Of a DNA stretch of 64,000 nt, positions 1 to 11,644 are shown piece by piece. The notes under the pieces are model-generated. The model worked only from the letters and a program-made list of their open reading frames with translations, was not told the DNA's origin and did not search any database. The stretch comes from Simmondsia chinensis (taxonomy: Eukaryota > Streptophyta > Magnoliopsida > Caryophyllales > Simmondsiaceae). The translations under genes were made by a program, and so were the position numbers. The stretch covers positions 947,501 to 1,011,500 of the forward strand of contig JAGTTD010000010.1 of NCBI GenBank assembly GCA_018398585.1, written 5' to 3'. Positions within the stretch are counted from its first letter, which is position 1, and every line of letters starts with the position of its first letter.

Positions 1-411
1 CCAAACCTCAAACCTAACAAGCGTGAGCTTAACTCAACATTCACCCTTTCCACATCCGCATGGAGGGTTAAATTCGAAAACCAAATAAATTCTTCTTTCC
101 AAAAACACATTAACAAATTAATAAGGATATCATAATCCTAACCCCGACATTCAAAGTACCCTATAACATCACAGAAAAGACCCAAAATAAACTTAATCCA
201 AATCTCCGCATACCTGATGTCTAAGTAACCCTCAGCCGTTCTTGTCTATGAACAACTAACAAGAACGGCCCAAATTCAAAATTCTCAAGTTTATTCCAAC
301 AGAAATTCAAAAATCAACTAAACGGTAAAATTATAGAAGATAACACCACAAAATGCAACACCACAAGAAAAAAAACACTTACCTTTGTATGCAGTGATCT
401 GAAACCGGCAT
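1..411 (-). other. COPA 3' untranslated region with probable 3'UTR intron
   Basis: Directly after the COPA stop (412-414) the minus strand reads ACAAAG|GTAAGTG, a near-perfect plant 5' splice site with the exon ending at 383. The junction would lie 29 nt after the stop codon, inside the distance normally tolerated by nonsense-mediated decay. The rest of this stretch is AT-rich, without an ORF I can support, and fits intron sequence. I did not identify the acceptor; it may lie outside the window. Splicing here is inference from one strong donor. Confidence 0.5.
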
Positions 412-3400
412 TCACCGTATCTGAGAAGGAGAACAAAGCAGCCCAGAAGCGTCAGCTCCAACAACGGCAAGCTCGCAAACCGAACAAATCTCCCCCTGCT
501 GACTAGGCACGAACCGGGCGCTACAGTATGGACATGAGACGTCCTTCTCACCACGGTAGATCGGAACGTACGTTGCCCCACAGACTACGAATGGGTTTCT
601 GAAGTCATAGTTAAGTTCAGCTGCATCGGTCATGTTCCTCTCAGAAGCCTGAAGAACCTGACGAGCTGTCTTTCCTTGACTCTCGATTGTCGGGTTTGTT
701 TCTAGAAGCCTCCTAGCAAAGTTCCCAGCTGTACTATAATTCTTCGCTTTATAGCATACTGTCATTGCAGTAAGGAGCGCGAGCCTCAAGTGAGGAACTT
801 GAAGGTTACAATGAGTGAAATAAGCGGCTAGCTCCTGCTGGCGTACCTGTAAGGAAAGAAAACACGACAAAAATTTCATTATATCGGTAAGCAATTTATA
901 ATACAACCATGAAATCTAAAATAACCTAAAATGCTAAGCCAGTCCTTCAATGGCCATGAATGTTGGCCGATTATGGGCATCTTAATGGCTAATTCACGTA
1001 TCACTCATTACAAGAGAATATCTCAATATCAAATACAAAATACAAAATATAAAATATAAAATATAATATATCATGACAGTACCGGGTCGTCTTTAACTTC
1101 TCTCCTTTTCTGCTCCATTTTAAGACCCAAGACATACTCTTTAGCTATGACAATCAACTCTTTGACTTCGTCTACTTCTCTTCGGGATTCGACGACTATC
1201 AGAGGAATGATGTGAAGAATGTTGAGGAAGTTTCGAATGGCTTCGGAGAGTTTCCCTTGTGTTGTGGCCTTGTACCCATCTTTGAGTTTCTCTTCCAGCT
1301 GGGAGAAATTGAAAACGAGTGCCGGTGGAGCCCTCACATTTGGACTAGCGGACTCGTTCCAGCCCCGTTCAATAGCAATTGAAATGACAGAAGCAGATGA
1401 AAGTGCTTGTAAGTAGGTATGGCTACCGGTATGAAGATCAAGAAACATAGGCTTCAAAGGGGTAAAGTTTTTAATCCCGAGTTGTCGAGTTAACAGCCTC
1501 ATGGCAGTATCGAAATTACCAGCAGCAACATGCTCGGAAGCGAGAGACGATCTCTGGGCCCAGATTTGGCTGACGGGCATGCCTGGGGTTGGAGCAACGA
1601 AGACCGTTGATCGAGCATTGACTGAAGCTTTCGGGGTGTCTGCTTCTGGGGGAAGATCCAAATCTTCAAGGTCCCAACCACCCTCTTCTTCATTATCATA
1701 TTCAGGTACCTCCCCATCTGCTAACACTTCTGAAATATCACCATTATCAATATTCTCAACGTCCTGCATATCGAGTTCCTCTCCCCAATCTCCTTCACCG
1801 GCTTCTTCTTCATCATCGGGAGCACCTCGGTTCAAACTGTCGAGTCCACCTTCAAAGATGCCTCTCATGACCCTCAATAGAGGCCAATCTCCACCGCACA
1901 TGATTGGTGCAGGCGGCATTAGAAGAGACGGTACCTTTCCTTTTGGTAAAGAGGGAACGTTATCTCCCAACTCAGCAGCTAGCCTCTCGGTCACATCATG
2001 GAGCCCATGAACCGAAGCTGTCATATACGCAAGTGGCAAATGGCCCGAACTCTCCAAAATTTTAACGCGCTCACGGACATCGCCCAAGTAAAGGGCATTG
2101 TGGAACTGACCCATGACATCATTCTTCACCTCAGCAATTTTCAACATTTTATTTAGCTTTTCTATGTTGCCGGTTATCAGATAAAGGAAGGATAATCTCT
2201 CGAAATTTTTCGTCCTCTGATAAGCATACTCGACGATACCAGCGTTACCTTGACGAAGAGCTTCGACTCCCAATCTATACCAGTGATCTTTCTCATCGAT
2301 TTCCTTTGCAGAAGCCACCGCAATTTGAATGTTACCGCTTTCCAAGGCTAAGTTAAACCTAGTTCTCTCGTCTTTTACGAAATGTAAAGCGACTTCAGGG
2401 AAGCCCTTTTGCTGTAGATAAGCAATCATTGCTTGCCCTACAAGCTGGGAGCTTCGTATCATGTTCATGACATGATCGTACCTCTTCCTCAACAGAGATA
2501 GCTTGAAAATATACTCAGTTGCATCAATAACTACAGCCTTGTTCTTCCCATCCCGATCCAAGCAGAAAATTGTATTTCCCGAAACCCTTGTGATATAAAT
2601 CGGGACATCCAGTGTTTTGATTATCCCACTATCTCCGTTCGGAAGACAATACTTGATGTGATTCAGAGTGGTGTAAATGAAGACACCATTCTCATCCCAC
2701 GCTCCACTCTTAACTCGGATTGTCTCGTGAAGGGTGCACTGGTGAACGAGCTTTTTGCTTGCAATGACAATGGTATGCTTGCTTAGCAATGCGACGCTCT
2801 CCATGTCACTTGACCATATAACATACTTGACAAATGGGGTTTGAAGCTCACCGAGAAGAATTCTCTGTTGAAGATCGAATATAACAACTCTATCCTCTGC
2901 CCTACACAGCAAGTTACCAGTCCCCGCGTAAAATATTGCGTCTGTGGCAATAGGGAGAGGACTCTTCTTCACAATTTCGTTCTTCAGGTTCTTGACTAAT
3001 GCTTGGTTGCTGCTTTTGTCAAGGACAGCGAACCTATTACGGGCTATGAAGACAGCAGATCCTCCAGCTCCTCTCCTAGCCTCTTGCGCCATGTCACCCC
3101 GGCCAAAGCTATCTTTAGGTATGACGTAAAGCTCATACGATCCACCATCGACATCAGAACATATGAGAACAGCGTTCTCGGTTGGACTGTAAGAAAGAGT
3201 TTTTGGGCCTTGATTCAAGCTACTAGAGCCAGGCCGACGAATAGGGATAACTTGTGTATCTCGTTGGGTGGAGAATTCAAAGAACCGGAGGAATCGGTCT
3301 TTGGCATAGAACATTGTATCACCACTCACAGAGAAAGCAGGCCTTTCTCTTTCCAACTTGAAGACAATCATTCCACTGTCGTGACCAGCTGCTAGGAGAT

Positions 3401-6038
3401 TCATCTCGGGATGAGCTGCAAGGATCCAAAAGCGATCATGCTCACGACGGAATGTCTGGATACCAGTACGTTTTGTTCCATCCCAGACACGGATACTTTT
3501 GTCTTCTGAATTCGAAACAATAATATCCTGCTTTGCATGGAACATGACACATGACACATTGTTCATGTGTCCTCTCAATGTGTCCACCTCCCAAGCCTTG
3601 GTATCTGAAAATAAGAATGCAATCATAAGAGCAAATTTAATGTATATATAAAGAAGGAAAAGATTTTTGGTAAAGGCATGTCAAAAATTCTGCCATTTCA
3701 CATCAACATGGAACACAGGATACATGTATTTAACCAATGACGCAGGAAAATACCATCAGAATTTCACTGCAGAAGCCGGAACGAACTTAGACATAAGCCT
3801 ACCACCCAATCTCAAAAAGAAAACCCCGAACATGGAATTAAATCGACGTTCACACTCACGCCGCATTGTTGAGGAAGCAGGGTGTCGCATACTTGACACA
3901 ATGACATAATGGGCCACGGCAATAGCGATGGCTTTTAAGCCTTATATTTGAAAAAATAGAATAAATAGATATGTAACCATTAATATGTATATCCCTTAGA
4001 TAGATTCTAGTATGTACATATATTTAGAAGGGTATTTTAACATCTAAAATACAAATTTTAAGTATCCATACGTAACAACCAATCATGTAATAAATAGCTT
4101 AAGATCCATCATATAAAGGATTAACAGCTTCACTAATTCCATGATCAAGAAGATAGAAAAACAGGCCAAGTCCCCTAGTCATTGATACTATACAAAACTT
4201 AGTCCAGGCCCCAAGAAGCCCTAGGTCCTTAATTCGACATGGCTAAATTTCTATCTCGTAATTTATTTAATAAACATTTATATTACTAAAGAAAATATTA
4301 GTACATATGAAGGGCCTTGTTTTAAATATCTACTTCAAACCCTAAAACTCTCAGGACTGGCCATGGCCCTTTTCCTCTACAACAGATACCAATATCTAGC
4401 ATAATAGTTTGAACGAACAATGGAGCCAAAATATTACAAGGCAAACATACCATTCATGCGCCACAGTTTAACTTGACGATCATCTGCTCCAGACACAATC
4501 AAGGGGAGGGTAGGATGGAACGCAGCCCAATTGACTCCCCTATCATGACCTTCCAAGACATACTTGACAACAGCATCAACACCTCCAAAAAGGTCGGTGT
4601 TCATCTGACTCAACCGCAGTACATCATCTGCAGGAGAGACAGTCTTTTTCCTCAACGCTCCAATATCCCAGACACGAACTGTCTGATCCAGAGAAGCTGA
4701 CACAACAAGGTCTTCCTTAGGATGAAATGATGCACACATCACGTAATGATTATGGCCCGTCAATACAGAAATACATGTCCGTGACTGCCAGTTCCATATG
4801 CGGATAGTCTGGTCATCACTAGCACTAACAATCCAGGGGTACTCATGGTGGAACTGCACAGTACGGATGTAATCAAGGTGACCAAGAAGCGTAAACAGAC
4901 ACCTATGCGTTTTGTAGTTCCAAACTTTAATCTTGTAGTCATCCCCTGCAAAAAATAACAAATTTGACTATGTAAATGGCCCCATCATGATTATTTGTAT
5001 ATGATAAATTCCCATGCACTACGAACTACAATAAAACTGCAAAAGTTGAAGTCACAGAATGTCCTTTACTGCATCATGAATCCTAGGTGTGCAAAAGCCA
5101 TGCTTGATGTAAATATACAGCACCACATGGTAGAAATACCATGGGCTTCTCTGCCGTTACTTGACTACCTCCATGGATCTCTTCATCGTCACTAAAACAT
5201 GATAACCTTAATTCATTAGAAGATACAAATGTCCAATACGTAATGGGTTTCTAACAGATCGTTTAATTATGCTCCCTATATAAGGAAAATAGTGGAAAAA
5301 TTCAGTTTAACTAAGCAGTCATACAAAATCCTAATATTTTTCTCTTCTACTTTTTCAGGGGTTGGGTACTCGACTGAAAATTCGTAAAAGCATCATCGTT
5401 TCCATTTCCCATCAGATAGAGGGTTTCAATTTGATCACATATATGTCTCCGATTCACTTCACATAAGAACTGAAGATCTGTCCTGAAATTCTAGATCAGG
5501 AATCCTTCCCATGTTCCTCTCACCAAAACTAAATTAATTTGTAAGGCATACTAGATACCCATAACTGTGCTTGAAATGTACCATCTGAGTATAACAGAAG
5601 TTTACTCATACATCAAAAGAATAATGATTTGTTGAGCAGAGATCTAGTATCAATGAGATGAAAAAATCTGAAGCTTCATCTTGTACATACACATGCTGAA
5701 ATCAAATGTAAAGCGATCGGAAAAGTATGACCCAGGACTATATTAAACACTAATATCCATTAATAAATCACAAGACAAATCGAACCATAAGAACCATGCC
5801 TAGCACGCAACAACTTTCAGGACTAAATACCTCCTGATACGAATAGAGGCTGGGATTTGTGAAAATGCACTCCACGAACAGGGCCATCATGCTCATCAAA
5901 GCGATCAATAAGGGTACCCATCCGGTAATCCCATAGCTGGATCACACCACTGTGAAGACTTGCAAGGATCCATGGCCTCTTACTGTGGAAACTCAGCCCC
6001 TTCACCCTATTACTCTTTGTCTCAAATTTTGTCAACAT
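412..6038 (-). CDS. COPA: Coatomer subunit alpha (alpha-COP), complete
   Basis: Exons read on the minus strand are 6038-5831, 4945-4451, 3604-1083 and 846-412. All junctions are GT-AG, and the join gives 3660 nt or 1219 aa, the usual plant alpha-COP length. Residues 1 to about 300 carry WD40 repeats with typical ends such as IQLWDY, IKVWNY, IRIWNW, VRVWDI, VKLWRM and IRVWDG. The middle is the WD-associated region. An acidic stretch ([19 protein letters not shown]) lies before the C-terminal domain, which in this family binds epsilon-COP. The last about 50 residues hold paired cysteines ([20 protein letters not shown]). Alpha-COP is a scaffold subunit of the COPI coat, which returns dilysine-tagged cargo from Golgi to ER. 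The start [14 protein letters not shown] is the conserved family N terminus. No frameshift or missing domain was seen, so I expect a functional gene. Confidence 0.97.
3605..5830 (-). other. COPA introns 1 and 2 around exon 2
   Basis: The introns are 4946-5830 (donor GTATTT, acceptor TTTTGCAG) and 3605-4450 (donor GTATGTTTGC, acceptor TTTTCAG). Both are AT-rich. I see no transposon with recognisable ends and no second coding sequence; short ORFs here have no family resemblance. Confidence 0.7.
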
Positions 6039-6960
6039 TTTGGATACTCAGCGATGTCAACCTCTGCACACAACTACACTGCATCAAAACAAATTATTCA
6101 ACTCAGACTAAACTAAGCTCAATGATAGCACAAGAATGATTCTATGTAAAATGGAAAATAGACCGAAGCTAAATGAAAGCTGTAAAATAAGACATTTTCA
6201 GTGTTTGAATTATAATACAATTTACTGCCTCTATAAGAGTTTGCCCCACCTGCTCAGGCCAGACCTGCTCTATTTCTTATTGGGCTGCCCTATTACTCTA
6301 CATCAGATCATCCAAGACTTTAGGCCCGACCCACAGAGTTGGAATCTACGAGGTCCACAAATACATCCTAAAACCAATTGCATTAGATAAAGTAGCCCAC
6401 TAGGCTTATAAGTTTGATCTCTTTTCTCTCACAACTCAACGAGAGATTATATTTCTTTACTAGACTCGCATGGAATCCTCGACAAAAATCTCGCAATTGA
6501 CCACAGAAATCGCCGAAACAGCAATCTTAATCCAAGATTTCCAACAATCAGTAAATGTCAAAACTTCTATCGAATTTGAAGCATCATAAATCGAACAATT
6601 ACATGATCCAAAAGCGGTTACAATCAAGACACCAAACAATCACAACAGATCAGCACACGCACAAAATCAAAACTCACAATTCTCCAACCCTAGCTAACAA
6701 TAACGCGTCGAAATCAAGCCATAATCAATTGAACACAGATCCGATACAATCAGAGCTTGAAATGCTGAGAAAAAATCGGAGAAAAGAGAGAAATTAAAGA
6801 GTACCTCAGATCTGACAAGTGAAAGTGCGGATCGAGAGAAATCAGTAGCGCATCTGAAATTGTTACACAGATTGGGAGATGAAATCAATTTGCAGAGAGC
6901 ACCGGCAAGAGAGAGAGAGAGCGGTTACTTTGTATGAGTTCGTCTCGCGTAGATCTGGCC
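6039..6960 (-). promoter_or_regulatory. COPA 5' leader: two non-coding exons split by an intron, with a tiny uORF
   Basis: An acceptor TGTGTGCAG at 6064-6066 defines a short leader exon 6063-6039 just before the ATG. A donor TGAG|GTACTC near 6812 ends an upstream leader exon that contains CT repeats (6900-6935), common in plant leaders. This exon carries a three-codon uORF (ATG CGC TAC TGA, minus strand 6853-6842). The leader intron 6064-6812 includes a dispersed repeat at about 6310-6480. The transcription start is not determinable from sequence alone. Confidence 0.55.
6300..6480 (+). repeat. Dispersed repeat, 'cccacagagttgg ... cactaggcttataag' family
   Basis: The order is GGCCCGACCCACAGAGTTGG, a 'gaggtccaca' block, then 'gtagcccactaggcttataag' and 'gactcgcatggaatcc'. 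The same order recurs at 29020-29190 and 40410-40590, partly at 26540-26710, and inverted near 60060-60180. No clear terminal repeats were seen. It could be a solo-LTR or short non-autonomous retroelement, class unresolved. Confidence 0.5.
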
Positions 6961-7061
6961 TCATAGGAGTGTTGCCTGCGTTTAATTTGGGGAGAGAGAA
7001 ATGATGGTGTGATGGGGTTGCCTGACTTTGGTTAAGAGGATGATTTTTTTTTTTTTTTTGT

Positions 7062-7064
7062 CCA

Positions 7065-7103
<39 letters not shown>
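7062..7103. repeat. (AT)n microsatellite
   Basis: Alternating TA/AT for about 40 bp, following a T17 tract just upstream of the COPA leader region. Confidence 0.9.
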
Positions 7104-7105
<2 letters not shown>

Positions 7106-7111
7106 TAATAA

Positions 7112-7233
7112 TGTTATTACAATAATAAAATTGTTATTGTCAGAGTAAAATATAGTTTTTAAGTAATTTTGTGGCTATCATTGTTTTTTAGTTCTATCAT
7201 TGCTTTAACAGTAACAATTTTACCCTACAATAA
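7112..7233. mobile_element. Small TIR MITE, copy 1
   Basis: The left arm (GTTATTACAATAATAAAATT... at 7112-7149) is the inverted complement of the right arm (ATTGCTTTAACAGTAACAATT... at 7199-7233). Two other copies lie at 8217-8342 and 29233-29343. The right arm is duplicated at 7534-7554 because retro-inserts landed in it. Confidence 0.75.
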
Positions 7234-7424
7234 CTCTGAAGTTAAGTGTGGTTTGACGAGAGCAGTACCACGATGGGTGACCTCTTGGGAAGTCCTCGCC
7301 CTCAGGTTGGGGGCACTGGGAAATAACCTCTCTTTAGAGATAATACTATGAAGGGGGAAGGCTGCGTACATCCGCTTCTCAAATTCTGCTTAGGCGGGAG
7401 CGCTTGGGGCACTAGGGTATGTTG
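7230..7424 (+). mobile_element. 5S rRNA-derived SINE, plus copy of an inverted pair
   Basis: The first part reads CTCTGAAGTTAAGTGTG, then a degenerate 'ggtttgacgagagcagtacc', GATGGGTGACCTCTTGGGAA and GTCCTCG, matching the inner part of plant 5S rRNA. It is followed by the shared tail (GGCTGCGTACATCC, GGCGGGAGCGC, GCACTAGGG) and a decayed TTG end. Target duplication 'taacagtaacaatttt[a/g]ccct' flanks the pair at 7207-7226 and 7534-7554. Confidence 0.8.
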
Positions 7425-7427
7425 CTT

Positions 7428-7531
7428 TAACAACAAGAACAGCAACAACTGGCCCAGTGCCTCAAGGGCTCCCGCCCAAGCAGGGTTCGGGAGGGTAAGA
7501 TGTACGCAGCCTTAGCCGATTAGGATGATAC
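7428..7531 (-). mobile_element. LINE/SINE tail copy, minus, tail-to-tail with the previous element
   Basis: It opens with (CAA)-like repeats, then CCCAGTGCCTCAAGGGCTCC, GCAGGGTTCGGG and GTACGCAGCC: the shared tail read on the opposite strand. It abuts the plus copy at 7230-7424 inside one set of target duplications. Confidence 0.8.
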
Positions 7532-8216
7532 CCTAACAGTAACAATTTTGCCCTAACCATAACAATTGACAACTAGAATACCGTATCGAGAAGTAATAGA
7601 CACCAAAAGTGTTGAAAAAAATCAGTTCATATATTGAAAAAAATTAGTTCATGTCCAATTTAATGCTGAAAATATTTATTTTATCTATTACAATACTTTC
7701 TTTTTTACTTTGCAATTATATATAGTGCTAAATCAATTCATACAGAAATAATTTCGTATTTTATTAATTTTTTTTTTCTATATTAAAAATGACATAAATT
7801 TTCCCACATAGTGCTAATAAAATTAAAACATGGCTTGATCAATGTCAAAAATATTTATTTACGCTAGTGTAATACCTTTTCTTTTAAACTTCACAAGTAC
7901 AATACTAAAAAATTTCATATAGGAGCAGTTTAATATTTTTTTTCGTTATTTTTTCTTATGATTGTACTCAAAAAAAAAAAATGTAGGATTAAAAATAGAC
8001 AAACTACTAATAAAGTGAAAATAAGATTTATTTATATAACGGGATTCTCAAGCATAAGATCCCAATATTCGAATCTCCTTAACCCCAAACTCACTAATTA
8101 GTCTTGCGAAGTGAAGACTTAATTGTGTCTACAAGAAAAAGGTCAAGTTGATAAAAACTAAGCGAAAAATAGGACATTTGTGCCCAAAAAAGCCCCTTAT
8201 CTCGTTAGAGATTAAT

Positions 8217-8342
8217 GTTATTGCCAGGACAAAGTTGGTATTGTAAGAGCAATATCGTAGTTTTTGAGGCAATTTCATAACTTTCATTGTTTGTAAGTCA
8301 CATCATTACTTTGACAATAATAATTTTTACCTTGATAATAAC
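8217..8342. mobile_element. Small TIR MITE, copy 2
   Basis: Arms 'gttattgccaggacaaagtt' and 'aataatttttaccttgataa' are inverted complements of about 37 bp, same family as 7112-7233 and 29233-29343. Confidence 0.7.
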
Positions 8343-8570
8343 TCCCTTCATTAAAACTTAATGAAGATGCAATTCTTAATTCTTAACCGAGTTTAACGTC
8401 ATATGTTGATGACCCTTTGAAACAACTTGATGAATTAAGTAAATCCTTTTAGGAGGCACGATAACCATATGATCCGAACTTATCCAATTTTTATTGTATG
8501 ATAGCTGGCCATTCACAAACTCGTTGTACCTATCGTTTCTTTTTTGCGATCAACATCAATAATGCAGTTC

Positions 8571-8700
8571 AACAATAACAACAACAACAGTCCCAGTGCC
8601 ACAGGGGCTCCCGCACGAAGCAGGGTCTAGGGGGTGGATGTACGCAGCCTTTCCCCTTCCGGGTGGAAGAAAGGCTGTTTTCGAGGACCCCCATCCTGAG
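8571..8700 (-). mobile_element. Tail-only retro-insert with (CAA)n end
   Basis: AACAATAACAACAACAACAG, then CCCAGTGCCACAGGGGCTCC, GGTCTAGGGGGTGG, GTACGCAGCC and 'gaggacccccatcctgag'. Flanked by 'catcaataatgcagttca' (8554-8571) and 'catcaacaatgcagttca' (8701-8718), an 18-bp duplication with one mismatch. Confidence 0.85.
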
Positions 8701-8839
8701 CATCAACAATGCAGTTCATTCAACAATGAACAAAACCGAATCCGTTATAGAGTTATGACACAATCAAAAACATAGATTATTATTGTTGCTTGCAACTACA
8801 AAGAGTCATTCACAAGCAAAGTTACAAGGTTTATTCCGA

Positions 8840-9660
8840 ATTATGATTAATATGTCAACTCGACAAAAATCCAACCCAATATCTGACAATTTCTCGAGGT
8901 AAAGTATGACATCCTTAGTCGAGTCGAATTACAATTAATATGTAGCCAACTCGATAAAAATATCCAGCCTAATATCAAATCCTTTCTCCATGCTAGGTCC
9001 AACCTCCTACAGAGCCGGGTCAAATTACAGTAGTATATAGCCAACTTGATTTTGACTTGACTTGACCTGACTTTGGAGGCTCTCGAACACAGCCTGCTTT
9101 TAGGGTAGCACTTTGAAAGGATAAAGCTATGTATATTTAACCCCCCCCCCCCCCCCCCCCCCGAGCTAGGTTGAATTACAGTTAATATATAGCCGACTTG
9201 ACTTTGGAGGCTCTCGGACACAGCCTCCCTTTAAGGTAACATCCTAAAGGGGTAAGGCTACATACATTTAAACCCTCACCCCTAGTCCCTACTTTGGCGA
9301 GGGCTCTTGTGGACACTGAGTTTGTTGTTCCATTTTTTGCTTTTTCGGGTTAGGGGACCCTCGAAAACAGCCTCCTATCAAGATAGCACTATGTAGAAGT
9401 AAGACTGCATACATTTCACACTCCCAAACTCCGCTTAGACATTGAGTTTAATGTTGTATATAGCCGACTCGACAAAAGTATCCAACCTCATATTTCGCTC
9501 TCCATACTGAGTCCAACCTCCTTTAGAGCCGGGTCAAATTACAGTTAATATATAGCCGACTCGACAAGATTATCCAACCCAATATGACTCTTTCTGTAGG
9601 CCCGGATCCAACCTCCATTGCCGGGTCGAATTGCTACCCAGTAGAAATATCCATTGAATG
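8840..9660. repeat. Diverged tandem repeat interleaved with LINE/SINE tail fragments
   Basis: The unit 'gggtcaaattacagttaatatatagcc' plus 'actcgacaa' recurs at least five times (about 8920, 9020, 9175, 9460, 9530). Between units sit three degenerate plus-strand tail copies at about 9075-9165, 9205-9331 and 9347-9457, recognisable by 'acagcctcc', 'ggtaaggct' and 'tttgttgtt'. The first is broken by a C22 tract. I see no coding potential. Confidence 0.6.
9141..9163. repeat. Poly-C tract
   Basis: About 22 consecutive C in a degenerate tail copy. A second C-run is at 11166-11181 and a third at about 16688-16712. Confidence 0.9.
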
Positions 9661-9922
9661 AACTCATTAACAACTAGGCACGTTTCATATCGTTATCAAG
9701 TCGTAGCTCTTTTATTTTGAAAAATTAAAAATTAGGTTTTTAAAATAATTTTTTTTAGTTTTTATAATAGTAAAAAATTGAAAACAAGATACTACTCAGA
9801 AGTCATTAATGAAATGCAATTTTTAAATTCTAAAAAACAAAAAAATGTAAACAAAAAATCATACCGAACAAGCCCTAAGAATTTTCTTCCGTCTCAAAAG
9901 CCATATTACAAGTCATTCTATA

Positions 9923-10215
9923 ACAACAAACTCAATACCTAAAAAGCTCCCGTCAAGGCGAAGTCTCATGGGAGTGAAAGTTGCACAGCCTTATCCCTAT
10001 AGGGTGCTACCCTGAAGGAAGGTTGTTTCCGAGGGTCATCAACCCGAGAAAGCAATAAGCAAAAACAGAACAATATTTATAAAATCAAGCCAAGTCAGAT
10101 AAAGTAATACCAAACATGCAAGTATGTAAGTAATAATAACATAGCAACAATAGCGATTATGAAAGTCTACAGACGCGGTGAACCAGCATTGTAGTGCTAC
10201 CCTCTGCTAATAGCT
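9923..10215 (-). mobile_element. Degenerate 5'-truncated LINE 3' end
   Basis: AACAACAAACTCAATACC, 'agctcccgtcaaggcg', 'gcacagccttatcccta' and 'ggttgtttccgagggtc' match the shared tail on the minus strand. The following sequence (for example 'accaaacatgcaagtatg') resembles the LINE 3'UTR preceding the tail in other copies. Confidence 0.6.
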
Positions 10216-10300
10216 ATGTCGACCACAAATATTACTTATGATTATGCATGAAAAATGAAGAAACAAGCAGCACAAGTGACTTCAAATATACCATTTCATT

Positions 10301-10302
<2 letters not shown>

Positions 10303-10337
<35 letters not shown>

Positions 10338-10567
10338 CCCTTCACCTTACAATTTTCAGGTTTATTTTTACAGCCCCTTTGGGAAACAGGAAAGCGAGAA
10401 AAGATTCAATATACATTAACAAATACACACAAGAACCCGAATTGGATCAGAGATCGATTTCTAGGTTTCGTTCTAACGCAAATTGGTTACTTTCAATCAC
10501 GTAAACCGAGAGTTCAAAAGGGTAACAAATAAAAGAATCCAACCAGTCACAGCAATGAAACTGGCAA
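10303..10567 (-). other. Polyadenylated retro-copy or distal 3'UTR exon of the kinesin gene
   Basis: On the minus strand a unique sequence ends in TGTAAAAATAAACCTG, then about 20 nt and an A-tract of about 35 encoded in the genome (T-run 10303-10337). An acceptor-like TTTGCCAG lies at its 5' side near 10568. It could be the last non-coding exon of the kinesin gene, since a donor-like AAG|GTATTA follows the kinesin stop near 11615, or a processed retro-insert. No target duplication was found. Confidence 0.35.
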
Positions 10568-10599
10568 AAGAGGTGATTATATAAATTTCCCTGGACAAG

Positions 10600-11080
10600 G
10601 AAGCAAAGAGCGTTAGGGTATAAAAATCAAAATATGGTACTGGAATTAAATGGGATATGATACATATGTGTATTATTCGACTTTATACATGAAAATTTAT
10701 ATCAAAAACTTTGTTGACTTATAAAAATAAAAGATAGCGTTAGCCCCAATAGTGGTAGCAAAAGCACAACACATAGTAAAGGATAAGGAATAGTCAACAA
10801 TTTCCGAGTTAAAGTAACAAATCTGGCAACATAGATACTTAATTTAGGTGTAAATATAGATTATTTTCAATTATCATTTGTTTTTTAAATGGGAAAAGTG
10901 TGGGTATATGCTATAATACACATATTATATCAATAAAATCATGAAAATGCATACTTTACTGTATAATCTGTAATCATGAGTAAACACCCCTTTTAAACGG
11001 AAAAATACAATTGGGTCCAATATGCATATCATACGCATTTTTTTTTTTTTTTTTACTAACAGAGGTCCACACTAATCAAT
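10600..11080. other. Intergenic AT-rich sequence
   Basis: Nothing recognisable as a gene. It contains a T-run at 11039-11054 and no clear element ends. Confidence 0.5.
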
Positions 11081-11084
11081 TTAA

Positions 11085-11265
11085 ACTTTTGTGACAATTG
11101 GTTTCTTACCATGGTATTAAAGCCTCATTCACCAAGTGGTTGGTTACAAGTTTGAATCTCAAACACCCCCCCCCCCCCCCTCCTCTCTCCCCGCTCTCTC
11201 TCTCAACATCAACGTAATTTAAGCATAGGTATGAACTGGGCATGTACAGTATTTAGGCTTCAAAC
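11085..11265 (+). repeat. tRNA-like repeat monomer
   Basis: ACCATGGTATTAAAGCC (box A-like), then TTACAAGTTTGAATCTC (box B-like), then 'acgtaatttaagcata'. This is one diverged unit of the family found in tandem at 29590-30640 and elsewhere; the C-run at 11166 lies inside it. Confidence 0.6.
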
Positions 11266-11644
11266 GCAATGGGCATGCGCGAGAGGAGCCATGTTAGAAT
11301 ACAAAACTATTCTTAGGCTCAAACGAGCCTACATCAAACTTAAATGACCCAACTAAGGCAAGCTTGCTTATAAGCTCATCAAGTTGGATTCAAAATCAAC
11401 CAAGTCAAGTCAAGCCAAATGCAAACGAGACTCAGGCTAGTCCTGAGGGTTCAAGTTACAACATAAAATCATTCCGACACTTCTCCTTAATAATTTAAAC
11501 TTTTGAAGCAGTTGATTCTCAGACAAGACATCATAAAAAAGAACTCATAAGAATAGCCTACATATATATATATGATTATGTAACACCAATAAAGGCGAAG
11601 AAATCGAAATAATACCTTCATTATGAGGGGCACAAAAAGGATTG

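Noticed and set aside
1501..2010. 169-codon plus-strand ORF within COPA
   Set aside because: Antisense shadow of the acidic Glu/Asp-rich part of COPA exon 3, hence Ser-rich.
8847..9221. 124-codon ORF with poly-Gly
   Set aside because: The Gly run is the C22 tract of a decayed SINE tail; the remainder is tandem repeat.
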